A stretch of DNA of 64,000 nucleotides from Lepidostoma basale (lineage: Eukaryota > Arthropoda > Insecta > Trichoptera > Lepidostomatidae). The notes beneath the pieces were generated by a model, which was not told where the DNA came from, made no database searches, and worked only from the letters and a program-made list of their open reading frames with translations. Below, one piece after another: positions 22,250 through 33,836 of this stretch. The stretch lies in the NCBI GenBank assembly GCA_022606425.2, contig JAHDVF020000016.1, positions 3,254,501 to 3,318,500 of the forward strand, read 5' to 3'. Every line of letters begins with the position of its first letter. The stretch's first letter is position 1. The position numbers and the translations under genes were made by a program.

Positions 22250-23570
22250 AACCATCAGTACAACACAAAGTATGGCGTATATAGAAAAAAAGAAATAGTT
22301 TTTGAAAAAATAAATGTTATGGCTTTAAAGATTTTTTATTGTAAATTCATTTTACATATACGAGTACTTGGAAATATGTTATAATATTTTTCCAAATTTT
22401 CTTTTTAAAAGTATACAAAGCTAATTAGAATCAATAATAAGTGAAAATTACTTTATATGAATAACGAATTGATAACATAAGAAGTATCACAAAATATAGT
22501 ATATGATATGAAATATTTCCTTATAACAAAACTAAAATGTTTAAACCCAATCCCTTTACCCAAACAAAAATATAAAATCTGGTTCTAGCAGAAGCCACGC
22601 TGAAAATAATTAGGGAACAAAAACAACACTCTTGAAAATTAGTCAGAAGTCTGCTGTTTAACAAAATCACCACCATCTTGGTTTTATCCCTTTGCCACTT
22701 CTCCCTTTCACTCCTTAATCTAGAATCATAAAGTCAACCCCGCCCACAAGTCACACCTGACAGATACGAATATACGCCCTTTGATAATGGTGCTGGCGGA
22801 ATCGGAACACGTGTTCCATAATGATTAAATTTACTCCTTTCTTGATACGTCACGTGTTGTGAGATCGGCTGTGTCAGGAACAGAACAAATTATTGAACAA
22901 TTCAGGTCAGAACCGCGTGGGTAATAATAAACTATTATATTAATAACATAATAACATAATTTTTGACAGAGATTTCGAATATAAATTGAAATTAATATTT
23001 ATGAGAACATCACATATTAAATTCTAAAGGGGATAATATGGTATATTGGTGTAAAGGCAACAGAGAAACATTGGAAATATCAAGAATTTAGATCCTAATC
23101 CTGGAATAACTAACTAACTAACCATCACGCCGTTTTCACGATATTCTACAATACATTGTTTTTCCGCTCATTCTTCTTAGTCATCTCATTTCTGTAGCAT
23201 TAATTGTACTTTAACCCTTCTTCTGCCAACTCCAAGCTTCACTTCTTCTTCTTCTTCCGAGGTCGGCAGAAGAAAACTAGTACGTAATCTTGAATAATTA
23301 CGCTAGTTGTTTCGTTATATACATTTTATTTCATTAATTTATAAATTATTTTACGAAAATGATACATAACAGATGAACAAAATTTCGGCGAATCGTTTGG
23401 ACATAACACTAATTAACAAAAATATAATTATAAGATGAAAAAATATATGATATATGATATATATATACTTTAAAAGAAAAAATATATTTCAGAAAGATCC
23501 CAAATACGTCGACGTCGCGTCGGTGAGACAGTTCTCTTTTCAGAATTGATAATATATTTAAAAATAAAGT
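22250..23570. other. Spacer with an RTE 3' tip
   Basis: 23107-23140 (aactaactaactaaccatca, then cgccgttttc) is the last 35 bp of the RTE family on the minus strand, including the (TTAG)n tail. TACGAGTA lies at about 22360. The rest is single-copy and AT-rich. Confidence 0.5.
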
Positions 23571-23575
23571 GAAAT

Positions 23576-23722
23576 AATTTTTCACTTAGTATAAACCACT
23601 TTATTTGAGTAAGTAGCGCCAACCGGTTTCACTCTGTAGCGACCTTCTTCAGGGCTATACACAAACTGTTTGGCGCCACTTACTCGAATAAAGTAGTTTA
23701 TACTTAGAAAAAAAAAATTACT
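23576..23722. repeat. Foldback element, family 2
   Basis: Arms 23576-23622 and 23669-23722 are inverse copies (CTTAGTATAAACCACTTTAT; TAAAGTAGTTTATACTTAG). The motif lies between them, joined to the left arm. The right arm begins at GGCGCC, the predicted first base after cleavage. Confidence 0.85.
23616..23655 (-). ncRNA. Hammerhead-like motif (family 2)
   Basis: Minus strand: CUGAAGA, extra A, helix II GGUC/GAGU (three of four pairs), GAAA, palindrome ACCGGU, U. Helix I GCC/GGC. Confidence 0.7.
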
Positions 23723-25939
23723 TAATTTTTAAATATGTATATCAAACCACCAAGTAATGGCTTCGTATCAAAGTTAATAATGTATTGTTCACGAACACTC
23801 CCTTATTGATACAAAAAATGTAAAAATCTGAGACGATTAATTTTTTTTTTATTGCTCTTCCTACTAGCATAGCTAGTCAAAACCAGGTTGTTTCTTGGTG
23901 TCCAGGTATAGAACAATTAATGTCAATGTTGCCTTGGATAACCACCACGAACAAATAAACACATTCATTCCAAAATATTAGTGTTCTAAATAGAGCCCAA
24001 TTCAGCTTTAAAAAATATATCGCTGTCTTCCTTTCCCTCTTCAGTTGAAGGAAGTTATACGCTAATAAACTCAAGATAAAAGTTGTTGGATACACCCAAC
24101 CTCGTACTCTCTCCGGTAAAGGGTTTTAAGATTTTTTTAACCCTCTTCAACATTAGAGAACACTGAGTCTCATTTCATTTCGCGGTACCTCCCTCAAGCC
24201 TGCTTCTGACTAAGGAGCTATATATTATTAATTGTTACAGTTTTGTGAATCTTGAGAGTTTCGATCTATTGATTAAAGACGTGTGCTAATTCCAATCGGG
24301 ACTAAGTGAAGGCAATCTGGATCCGAGTGGAACACTGAGCGAAGGCACAGCTTGATGTGAAGCTAAGTAGATATGTGGTTGGAACTTTGGTGCAGCAATC
24401 CGTTTAAAACTTATATGTGGCTCGAGTAGATATACCATACTTACAAGCTCTAGGAATAGAAACAGTTGCTGTTAAAATACTAACTTCGGGAGGATTCCAA
24501 CTCCGCTGCTAAAGTCAAGTGGCGAGGAAATTAACGGTTTGCATCGGCAAGCAAACAATTTAATCAATACAATCTACTCTATCAATACTCTATCAGGATG
24601 ATATTTATCTCAAAATATTCATGATCGACACAACAAAAAAACAACTACATGTTACTATATTTTAATAATCTTCTTTCTTGTTATAAGAGCTCCGACACGA
24701 AACGCATCATGCGTTTAGCCATTTATCACCAGGTCAAGCACCGGGTTGGGATCGATGCAATAACGTTTGCCGAGTCGGTGCACTGCGCGCACGCATTCAG
24801 ATGCACTTGTGACACAGATAATATAATATTTTATATAAATAAACATTAAACTCGTTTACAGTTTCAATATAAACGTTAGAATTGTTTTTGAAACGATATT
24901 CAAAAGAGTTATGCCATTTTATGTCGCAAACCGTAAATCTCTTTCCATATTACTTTCTGTAATTAAAATATTATACTCGTATCTGTCATTAATGTTTGAA
25001 GCAGTAATGTAACATTTAATAGATTTAGACACAAGATTTAATTTAAATTATTGTAGGATCATTACTTAACTTCAAAAGTGCTCGTGGGTGGAAGTGTTTT
25101 AGTTTGCGTTATATTTTTCAACCCAAATTTTTTAATTTTATAACGGTAATTAGTTACCAGTATATTCAACTTATGATGTTTTGTTTAGGCAAATAGCAAT
25201 ACGATATTAATGAATTTATTTATGAATTAAAACACAATATTTTCCAGTTGTTCTATATTTTCAAGTTATTTTTTCTTGACATGTATTAAACGTTCATCAT
25301 CGAGTGAATTATCTTAATTTAGTTTATATTATTCTCCCAATAATACACGTATAAAAATCTTTGAAATATATTGATAGAATAAAAATATTTTACGGATGAA
25401 AAATATGAAAATGTGTTTAATATTTGCAAGTGTGGAACGTTATATAATAGACACCTTATTGAAATAATTCACGAATCTCTCAATTCTCTCCGTGCCTGAT
25501 TTTCTGACAATCTCAAATTCATTATCTCGTCAAATATCAGTGTCAACTTGTTTCCTCTCACTCACGTTCAGATAATTGGTCTTAAAACAATACTATTTAC
25601 CATCTCCGAAACACTCGCTGCAGTATCTCAAGGGAGAAACTACAAACTAGTCGCTCGTGTTCTACGTGGGGGAGGGCACTAACTGGAATTAAAGGGGCCA
25701 ACTCTAACTTTATGTCACATGTCACACATTAAGTTTTCATTGTGTCTTGGAGTTTGATATTAATTGTCATTTTTCTCTGTCACTATTAAATATAATCATA
25801 CCATGATTAATCTTGCATAACTCTCATTGCAAATACCCACTTTAAGACTGCGTAGACGATATTATTTCCGTTCTTCAAAATAATGTTACTCGTGTTTCGA
25901 TTATTTCATAAGTTTATAATCTTAATATAACTAAAACAT
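23723..25939. other. Gene-free single-copy stretch
   Basis: No TE, RNA or convincing coding frame recognised. 24260-24560 is somewhat GC-richer. TACTCGTA at about 24974. Confidence 0.45.
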
Positions 25940-26060
25940 GATCGTAAATATTATTGTTTTAAGACTTATTATTTGATAATGCCTTAGAAGGGCGAAACAT
26001 GTCATTCCCATAAAATATAATAAAACTTCTACATAGAAAACTGACATTTTCATTCGTATT
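25940..26060 (+). repeat. 'GATAATGCC' element, right half
   Basis: From the motif (25972-26005) it runs CATTCCCATAAAATATAATA, AAACTTCT, AGAAAACTGACATTTTCATTCG, matching the right arm of the complete copy at 26635. No left arm here. Confidence 0.65.
25972..26005 (+). ncRNA. Hammerhead-like motif (family 8)
   Basis: UUGAUAA in place of CUGANGA, then U, helix II GCCUU/AGGGC (one G-U pair), GAAA, palindrome ACAUGU, C. The core has two changes and helix I is not evident, so it may be inactive. Confidence 0.5.
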
Positions 26061-26634
26061 GATTATCAATTATATAATTAAAACACGTGATTGGAATTCG
26101 CTGGGGATTAAAAACAATTTTTAAGTTTCATTTGTGCATTTTTTTAGGAAAATGAAATGTTTACTGATTGATTTCTAAACTGTTGTCGATATTCTCTTCT
26201 ACATTGTTCATTTTCCGCATTTCACATCTCCGCAGATCTCCACAGAGATGATAAGGTGTTCAATCTATATTTTCAAACAAAATTTGCATCTTCAATCTAC
26301 TCAACATACGAGTACTGCTCGCAAGTTCTCAAGTGTCCTCCCTGACATGTGAGGTAATAATTGACGTCCTACACAGAGGCACGAGGTACGCGGGAGGCGG
26401 TACGCATTGCTTGTTGTTTGATAACACTAGTTACGGAATAATAAAGTTATCCCAACTAGTTTTGCATACGGCTTGATTATTTCATACATATTAAATGAGG
26501 GATACCAGGGAGCATTATTCTGATAGCTTCCTGCACCATTGTATGTATAATACAATTCACTTTTTCTTGTACAAACTTGCACGCTATTTAAAAGTTTCGT
26601 TAATAATATAGGTACTAGAAGAATTTGTAGATAA
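26061..26634. other. No recognised feature
   Basis: Single-copy; TACGAGTA at about 26307; GC-richer patch 26330-26410. Confidence 0.4.
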
Positions 26635-26866
26635 TTTAAATCCATAAATGAAAATATCTGTTTTCTAGAAATTTTATTATATTATATTTTATGTGAATTA
26701 TATATTTCGCCTGTCTAAGGAATTTTCAATTATCACTTTTGAAAATGATTTCGATAGGCAAAACATGTCATTCAAAATACTATAATAAAACTTTTAAAAC
26801 ACAGATGATTTCGTTAATATTAGTTATTTAATATAGAGTTTTACATCATTGTTGAAGAAACGATAA
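26635..26866. repeat. Complete 'GATAATGCC' foldback element
   Basis: Two inverted arms of about 95 bp. Left: ATAAATGAAAATATCTGTTTTC, then the motif at 26700-26732 on the minus strand. Right: the motif at 26743-26770 on the plus strand, then TAATAAAACTTTTAAAACACAG, AGTTTTACATCATTGTTGAAG. The two motifs face outward around a 10-bp centre and both have mutated cores. Confidence 0.75.
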
Positions 26867-27725
26867 AAAAATACTCAAATGTGGTATTTCTTTAAGTTTC
26901 AATCCTATGGATAGATATGCAAAAATGTCTATTAACATATTTGTTAGTTCTTGAAACATGCACTTAGATATTTTTTTAATGGGGGTGGTTTTAAATTGCT
27001 TTCAACATTTTCGTATGTGACAAGTTATTTGAACACAATTACCGTAACCTTTTTTTTGCTCTTAATTCTCATGACATGTGATAGGTAGCTAGTCTATCGC
27101 CATTTTAATTGTCACGTCAATTCTACCATACCAAAAACAACGTAATATAATAATATACTTAAAACTGAATCACGAATATTGTTATTTGTATATTTTCAAT
27201 TAAATCAATGTAAACAACTGCCATTGCTTTGTATGTGATCATCATATGTTACATACTAGAAAATACGATAATTTTAAATGAAAAATACGTTGTGAAAACC
27301 AAGCATTCTTATCCAGGATAAATTAAAATTATAACATTATTTGATTATTGTAAATGTTCTTTAATTAGTGGGAAAAATAAGTGAACAAAAAATATGTTCC
27401 TTCCAATGAAGCACATAATTATTTATTTTGTTACTCTTGCCTTGTTACAACTAAAAAGCGGAGTTTAAACAGGGGGTAATTGTGTTTTTCTTTTTCTCAA
27501 TAATCATATAGTGATACATTTGCCTAAAGCGAACTTTACTAGTTGGCGCCGAAGGAAAGTCGGGCAAAATTAGGTCACTAATTTGAGTAGAAGAAATGTT
27601 CATATCACCACTCTATCATTAAGCAGGCGCACTTATTAATTAAATATTTGATTAATTGTTTAATCAATCGATCCATATTAGGCTTTTATACTTAGATAAT
27701 GATCAGGTAAAATGTTTTTCTAAAC
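26867..27725. other. Spacer with a SINE fragment
   Basis: 27060-27130, minus strand, matches the body of the 47016 SINE (GTAGAATT.ACGTGACAAT, AAAATGGCGATAGA, CTACCTATCACATGTCA). The rest is AT-rich single-copy DNA. Confidence 0.6.
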
Positions 27726-27726
27726 T

Positions 27727-27905
27727 AACTAATGAAATAACTTACTATCACGCCTTCTCTTCAAAGGGTTAGGCAGAAAGAATGGACCGCCACACTGTTA
27801 TTTCCTGACACCTTCCATTTAAATTCATTTAATCAACATTCATACATCGTGTAAAGTATGCGAATCGATTTCTCTGACTTCTCAAGTGGCCAACATTTAA
27901 TATTT
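27727..27905 (-). mobile_element. Degraded RTE-type LINE tail
   Basis: Inverse of the RTE 3' end: tatcacgccttctcttcaa, ggcagaaagaatggaccgcc, cattcatacatcgtg, gatttctctgactt. 5'-truncated. Confidence 0.7.
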
Positions 27906-28084
27906 GATAGATTTTATGGATTTTTGTGGGTTTTTTAATGTAATTTTTATTATAAATCAGTTAAAAAATTTAAATGCCCAGTTTTTACGTGTAGTGTACA
28001 TTTTAGTTTCAATTCGTTCATTTTGCTAACGATTTTCCACGAGACTTTTTGGTTGAATCGATGACAAAGGTATTGATTGTTCGA

Positions 28085-28400
28085 CTGTGAATGCGCAACC
28101 AAATTAAACGTTGATTGGAGTATCTGTTTCCCGGAGCGGCGCGGCGCGGCGGTCCCGGCCCGCAACGCCCGATGTTCTCGGAAGAACATTCGCTGACCCA
28201 TTTGTGTTGCCAGGCCGAAGCACCTTTGTATGGAAATCGGAGGCGAGTTCTCGTTTTTCAGTAAAAATGCATTCTATGTGGCAAGTCAGTATTCATGAAA
28301 TTCTTGTATTCATATGTTAATGCCCCCTGCACGTGTTGCACTCGAGGAGGCCGCAATCAAAGCCAGTCATGTGTAATGTGGTACAAGGGGTGGAATAATG
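28085..28400. other. GC-rich single-copy island
   Basis: GGAGCGGCGCGGCGCGGCGG near 28132, followed by about 250 bp of balanced composition. No match elsewhere in the window. The frames (27950-28201 minus, 28111-28320 plus) lack recognisable motifs. Candidate conserved non-coding element. Confidence 0.35.
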
Positions 28401-28654
28401 ATGAGTCTGAAATGAAATTCTGAATTTCAATCAACCTACTTTACATAATACATGCCATGTTTACACTTTATTCCTTATTCACATTACTATGCAGAAACGT
28501 ACTTGCACTCGGTAATATTTTTCTATTTTTATATTGTATTTAGCTAACGAAGATTTTATATATTATATTACCATTGAAGAATTCTCTACTTCCAAATTAA
28601 TAAATAAAATTAAATACTATTAATAGAAAAATGCATGAATAGTCATTTATTTGA

Positions 28655-28860
28655 ACAATGATGTAAAAATCTATATGAAATAATTAATATCAATGAAAAT
28701 TACTGTTTTATAGAAGCTTTATTGTTGACGGAAATAACATGTTTCGTCTTTCTTAGGCATTATCAAATGTTTGAAAAAAAAATCAAACATTCGATAATGT
28801 CTTATAAAGGCTTAATAAAACTTCTTGAAAATAGACGATTTCATTCGTATTAAAAATATG
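28655..28860. repeat. Complete 'GATAATGCC' foldback element
   Basis: Left arm GAACAATGATGTAAAAATC, AATGAAAATTACTGTTTTAT, minus-strand motif 28737-28767 (helix GCCUA/AAGAC, GAAA, ACAUGU). Right arm 28791-28860 with GAUAAUGUCUU/AAGGC, then a deletion of the GAAAC part, and AATAGACGATTTCATTCG. Confidence 0.75.
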
Positions 28861-28933
28861 TATTCAAATTGTATGGAACTATTTTACATTTTTTTATTTA
28901 TGTTCGATATTTTCAGAAAACAATTTATTGATT

Positions 28934-29071
28934 ATTATGTATTTATGTAGGTAGTAGGTAGTTTCGGCAGCTTGCTGCCATCGTCTGGTGTCTGGTCACC
29001 AGACGATAGCAGCAAGCTGCCGAAACCGGTCGAACAGAAACACAAGTGGAAGCACACTAAATACATAATTA
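28934..29071. repeat. Foldback element, family 5, with two hammerhead-like motifs
   Basis: The ends are inverse (ATTATGTATTTA, TAAATACATAAT). Inside, minus motif 28957-28990 and plus motif 28996-29030: CAGACGA, U, helix II GGCAGC/GCUGCC (six pairs; AGCAGC on the plus copy), GAAAC; the plus copy ends in palindrome ACCGGU, C. Confidence 0.8.
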
Positions 29072-29884
29072 TAAAGAAATTTTGCGTAATTTTTTTTTTG
29101 TTTTCATTATTTAAAATGAACTTCTACCAATAAATTTCAATTAAAAACATTGAGCTTTTCATATATTTATCATTGATAAATATAGATTTGTGTTATTTGC
29201 GGATGTTACAAGCGGTTGTTGTACTCGTATCAATTTCCATTGTATTGCCTTACCAGAATACAGAATAAGTATCCTAGTCACTCGTAATCGATTTCTAGGT
29301 GTGCGCATAAATTCTAAAATGGCCTCTACCTATCTGGGTGCCGACCTCTGGCTTCTGGCTTCCCGGTACTGTGTAGAGGACTTGGGTAATATATTGCTAC
29401 CCCCGCAGGTGTTAGTCGCCCTACCAGGTAGGAGTCTCGTTTGATTTTCTAACAATGATCACATCACAATAAAATGACTGCCAATACATTTGATACTGTT
29501 TTAGATTGAAATCAATTTATTTTTAAATTGATAATAATTATATTCTTTTTATGCAACCGAACTCTGTTACTAAAAATTTTATGTAAGGTTTTATTCCACT
29601 TAAACTTCTCATAGAGACAAACCATTTCGGCAGTGTGCTACCAGCGTCTGGGATCTGGGATCCACCATTAATTAAGTCTTTGCCTGTTAAGGCTGACTTT
29701 AGTCAGACAAGTAAGAGCAAAGTACTTGAGCAAAATATCTCAACTGTTTTTAATGATACTTCGATATTCAATGAAGATACTGATATAATCAATTTCTATA
29801 GTAGTTTGGTTTGTATGAAAATATATTTATAAAAGTGTGTCGACGAAGATTCTGCCGCGTAGCGATGACAAATACAGAAATGTT
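29072..29884. other. Spacer with a decayed motif at 29619-29652
   Basis: Minus strand 29619-29652: CAGACGC, U, helix GGUAG/CUGCC, GAAA, UGGUU; flanks AAGTGGAATAAAAC match the 32015 element. TACTCGTA at 29222. The frame 29190-29444 has no recognisable domain. Confidence 0.45.
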
Positions 29885-30192
29885 TAAGAATTAATTGTAT
29901 CTCAATAGAGACGAAGCTGTAAATTATTTGTAAACAAAATATGGAGGTCGAGGCGTTTACAGGACTTATGACCTGTCATTGATTGGGTTAAGCGATCGCT
30001 TTATGTAATACAACATTTCTCATTCCGCCTTTCTTACGAAAACTACGTCTGACAATTATTTTTTGAAAGTTGTGTACTCGTATATGCTGCCATGTTGAGA
30101 AACATTTCACATATTTTAGTTCAATCTGCACTAGTGCCATCCATTGAGACTAGATGTAAGCATTAAATGTTTATTAATGTAATGTGAAAGGG
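29885..30192 (+). repeat. SINE-like repeat, family G
   Basis: Starts AATTGTATCTCAATAGAGAC, continues GAGGCG.TTACAGGACTTATG, ACCTGTCATTG, GCGATCGCTT, and ends near TTAATGTAATGTGAAAG. The same order is seen inverted at 40975-41336 and 44425-44778. The part GGCCGAGGCGCTTACAGG in better copies resembles a tRNA D-arm/A-box, and ACAGG/CCTGT an anticodon stem, but no good B box is present, so tRNA origin is only a suggestion. Confidence 0.7.
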
Positions 30193-30193
30193 T

Positions 30194-30535
30194 CTTCTTC
30201 TTCTTTTTGTCCTGTCACACCTCCGTGGTGCATAGGGCCTCAAGGAATTTTCTCCACCCGACTCTATCGCATGCCTGATGCTTAACATCGTCCCAAGTGA
30301 GACCTGCTGCCTTAACCTCGTCCTGCAGGGTTCTTCTCCAGGTGGTTCTAGGTCTGCCTCGCTTTCTCTTTCCCCCCATAGGAGACCAGTCTAGTGCGCC
30401 CTGAGCGATGCAGGCTGGGTTCCGTCTCAGAGTGTGACCGATCCATTGCCATTTGCGCCTAGCGACTTGTTCTCTAATTGGCTTTTCACCTGCCATCCAC
30501 TGCCAATGTGAAAGGGTATCAACCCAATTATCACA
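30194..30535 (-). pseudogene. LINE C-terminal fragment, third RTE-like family
   Basis: The minus-strand frame of 108 codons contains KWQWIGHTLRRNP, KRKRGRPRTTWRRTL, DEVKAAGLTWDDVK and DRVGWRKFLEALC, then a stop and a (GAA)n tail (plus-strand cttcttcttcttt). This is the conserved C-terminus of RTE-like ORF2. 5'-truncated, no catalytic domains. Confidence 0.82.
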
Positions 30536-30645
30536 CATCACTAGACAAGGCCTGGAGAAAATTCTCTAATTTTTATATGCTTATAACTTTGACCAGTTTT
30601 TATACAAAAAAAAGTTACAGAAATGTTTGTTTAGCGTGCTAAAGG

Positions 30646-30965
30646 TTCTTCTTCTTCTTTTAATAGATCTGACGATCTGTGACACAGAAATCTTATCTCG
30701 TCGGATGATGAGATCCAGCTGTTCCTCCATCTCTTAGGCGGTCTTCCAAGTGGGCGGTGTCCGGAAGGGATTTCATAAGCGGCTGTATATGCGAGTCTGT
30801 CACCATCCATTCGGGCTACATAGTCCCTCCAGTATCTTCTTCTGGATCTACTCCACTGAACGATATCCTCTATTTCGCAAGTTTTTCTTATGTATGCGTT
30901 GCGGACACGATCTCGGAGGGTTTTTCCAATAATTGATCTTAGGACCTTCATCTCCGATGTTCCTA
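30646..30965 (-). pseudogene. LINE C-terminal fragment, fourth RTE-like family
   Basis: Minus-strand frame: MKVLRSIIGKTLRDRVRN, IRKTCEIEDIV, RYWRDYVARMDGDRLA and GHRPLGRPPKRW, ending in a (GAA)n tail that begins inside the coding frame. It has the order seen in RTE-like C-termini but a different sequence from the neighbouring copy. It lies about 110 bp from the third-family copy in the same orientation. Confidence 0.75.
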
Positions 30966-31567
30966 GTAGCTAAAGGTTAAAAAAAATATTTTTTTTTTTT
31001 TCGCAATTTTAATAATAATATATTTCAATAAATATCATTTATATTTTAAGAATCTATTGAATTAAATGAGGTTCACAATGATTTGCTTTTTACGTAACAC
31101 AAAAAATATATACGGAACGTGGGTGGCTCTCTTTACTCCATACTGAATATACTCCATTTACCTTTTTCGTATTGCCTTCGAATCGATTAATCCCCCATTG
31201 TATTCGGAACTCCCTTCGCAGATAACAAACGGAGTGACAACAAAGCAGAATTTCAGCGTAATGTACCTATCGACGTGCTACGCCAAGTGAGGCGCTCCGC
31301 GGTGCTCGTATAGGACCACTGTTTCCACACCCGCGGACTGCCACTACATTTCCCTCCCCCATTCACGACGTGTTTTCCTGGCGGGCCTTTGTGATGCACA
31401 CTTCTCAAACTGTGAAACTATTATACTCAGAGATTACGTGCAGTGGCGTAATCTGTTTTAACTCTGATTCTTAGAGTCATTGATATTAATAGTTGGAGTA
31501 GTTATTAGTAGTAGACGTGCTATTATCATGTGACAAACCGGACTACATTATAATATTAAAATATCTA
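30966..31567. other. Spacer with GC-richer block
   Basis: 31120-31400 is single-copy and GC-richer with no recognisable protein; possible conserved non-coding DNA. Confidence 0.35.
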
Positions 31568-31990
31568 CAACAACAACAACAAACCATCCAAACCAGGGGT
31601 AGGCAGAGAGAATGAACCGCCACACTACTCTATCCTGACATACCTCTCTAGCTTCCTCCACATTCATACATCGAGTCATACACGCACGTCGATTCTTCCG
31701 GCTTCTGACATGACCAACCTTTGGTATTTGATTAATTTGGTCATGCCATATTTTCCTCGGTCTACCTCGACTCCTTACTCCACTAACATCGTTAACGTAT
31801 ACTTTTTTAACCATTATTTCTTCACCCATGCGCTCCATATGTCCGAACCAACGCAGCGATCCTTTCATAATTTTGTTCATAATACCTTCTTTCGCTCTAC
31901 ATTCCTTCCTAATATCAGCATTAAAAAATCTATTATAAATTATTTTATTTTTACAACACGTAAAAATGATAATGAAAATGAACAATTCCT
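31568..31990 (-). pseudogene. RTE-type LINE fragment with (TTG)n tail
   Basis: Minus-strand frame: SLRWFGHMERMGEE, RGRPRKIWHDQI, RACMTRCMNVEEA, VVWRFILSAYPW, clearly the 4319 family. The tail is different: (TTG)n (plus-strand caacaacaacaacaaa at 31567) instead of (TTAG)n. It marks a sister subfamily. 5'-truncated. Confidence 0.83.
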
Positions 31991-32014
31991 TTAAAATAGA
32001 ATTATGGTATTTGT

Positions 32015-32140
32015 GTTTAGTTTTATTCCACTAGATTTTAAGCTTTGACTGGTTTCTATAGTGGAATACCAGAAGATGGTAGCGAGCTGCCGAAACCGGT
32101 CAAAGACACAGACATCAGTGGATTTTAACTACATATACAT
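32015..32140. repeat. Foldback element, family 5
   Basis: Left arm TTTAGTTTTATTCCACTAG, CTTTGACTGGTTTC; right arm GAAACCGGTCAAAGAC, CAGTGGATTTTAACTACAT. Only the right arm carries the full motif. Confidence 0.7.
32067..32104 (+). ncRNA. Hammerhead-like motif (family 5)
   Basis: CAGAAGA, U, helix II GGUAGC/GCUGCC (six pairs, one U-G), GAAA, palindrome ACCGGU, C. Confidence 0.6.
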
Positions 32141-32288
32141 TTTAAAAAGATTTTGATTAGAGACAAAAAAAATATCGTCATACAAAATAAAATACAAAAA
32201 AACGTTCCTTAATAAATCTTTATAACGTCTGTCAAAACTGATCATATTTTTAAACAATTTAATATTTTAAATACGTATCTGTATAATA

Positions 32289-32322
32289 TCACTGAAGAAG
32301 GACCGGTTGTTCGAAACATGTC
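32289..32322 (+). ncRNA. Hammerhead-like motif (family 1), best conserved
   Basis: CUGAAGA, extra A, helix II GGAC/GUUC (four pairs), GAAA, palindrome ACAUGU, C. Helix I is AUCA immediately upstream and UGAU immediately after the predicted cleavage base. The downstream arm AGTTAGTGTTGTATATAC is shared with 22033 and 41379. Confidence 0.75.
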
Positions 32323-32400
32323 TGATTTTAATTTTTTTTTAAAGTTAGTGTTGTATATACTTAAAAAGTATGAAAAAAAAAAAATGACAAACGAAAAAAA

Positions 32401-33070
32401 TATTTTCGTTATTTAAAACAAGATTGTTTTAAGAAAATAGGAAAATTACAAATACCTAAACAAAACTATGCAAGTTATTTCTATAATTCATTTTTTTGTG
32501 GTTACAAGTGCATCCATGGTTTCGCTACCAGTGAAACACTTAAACATGTAAAATTATATGGATTTTTTCTTCATCCGAAGAAATTTTCAAGCTTTTTGGT
32601 TAAAGTGTTGTAACGAAAGAATAAATGTTTTTAAATCGATAAATAGGATAAGTCTTAATGTATTTGAATCAATATCCTACCATCGGTTTTACTCGAGAGA
32701 AAGCATTTCGTCGGTATTCATTTGGTAGTAACTTAAATCATCACCATATTATTACACGTTCAGTGTGTATTGGTATCAACGAAATAAGTCTGTTTTATTT
32801 GAAAAGAATTTTGTACAAAAAAAAACTCTAACTGTAAATTGAGCTGTTTACGGAAAATTCGCCCCTGATAAAGTGGTGGCACAGACTTCAGTAAACCATA
32901 TACCGCCTATAGTAGGGACCCCAGTCGTCTGCTCACTATTTTATGCTTCCGATGATGGTGACGTGAAAACTGTGTCATGTGTTTTAAACGTGAAAAAGTC
33001 TCACTGTTTTATCTAAATGAAAATCGTTAAAGTTTTTATTTCCTTTTTTTATATTTTATATGATAATATA
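32401..33070. other. No recognised feature
   Basis: Single-copy AT-rich DNA. Confidence 0.4.
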
Positions 33071-33077
33071 ATATAAC

Positions 33078-33500
33078 AGCGAAATCTACAGAGCGACTGG
33101 ATACTTTTGAGAGAAGGGTGCTGCGCAGAATTCTGGGGCCTGTGAATGACGGTGAAGGCTGGAGAGTGCGGCATAATGACGAGCTGTACAATATTTACAA
33201 AGCTCCCAGTCTCTCCACACAGGTCAGACTGAATAGACTGAGATGGGCCGGTCACGTGCAGAGGATGCCATCATCGCGAAACCCAAAAAGATTGCTGGAG
33301 TGGCACCCAGGTGGTAGAAGACCAATTGGACGACCAAGGCTGCGATGGGAGGATGAAGTTGAGAGAGATGGAGCAAGATTGTTAAGAGTGTTAGATTGGA
33401 GGGTCGAAGCGGAGGACAGGAGGAGTTGGAGGCGAAGAATACTGGAGGCTAAGGCTCGATATGGGCTGTAGGGCCATCGAAGAAAGAAAGAAGAAGAATA
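33078..33500 (+). pseudogene. LINE C-terminal fragment, fifth RTE-like family
   Basis: Plus-strand frame (33118-33471, with homology from about 33078): RLDTFERRVLRRILGP, LRWAGHVQRMPSSRNP, RRPIGRPRLRWEDEV, RRSWRRRILEAKA, stop, then a GAAGAAAGAAAGAAGAAG tail. 5'-truncated RTE-like ORF2 end. The frame is open throughout, so it is fairly young. Confidence 0.82.
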
Positions 33501-33519
33501 TAATATAAATCTAATTGAT

Positions 33520-33770
33520 TTTCTGACTAAGTGACCTGCCCATTGCCATTTCAAAGTCGCCACCCGGTGGATGATGTCAGTGACCTTTGTTTTTTCTCTC
33601 ACCGTATCGTTTCTCACTCTGCCTCTTAAGCTTGTTCCTAACATAGATCTTCTCATGACTCTTTGGTCACTCGTAGTTTCTCGGCACTTTATTAGGACAA
33701 GTCAGTTTCAAGACCATATGTACCAACTGGCAGAACACAGACATCATAGACTTTTCGTTTCAAGTTGATC
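33520..33770 (-). pseudogene. LINE C-terminal fragment, opposite strand
   Basis: Minus strand: CRETTSDQRVMRRSMLGTSL, RGRVRND, VTDIIHRVATLKWQWAGHLVRKS: the segment just after the polymerase domain in RTE-like ORF2. It lacks the final C-terminal block and abuts the tail of the 33078 copy, so one may have inserted into the other. Confidence 0.75.
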
Positions 33771-33836
33771 GGTATTTTCTGGTTTTTAAGGATTTAACCC
33801 ATGTTTCCGAAACTTATTAAATAGCGTTAAAACTGT

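Noticed and set aside
24649..24849. 66-codon plus-strand frame
   Set aside because: No motif, atypical codon use, no conserved features; likely chance.
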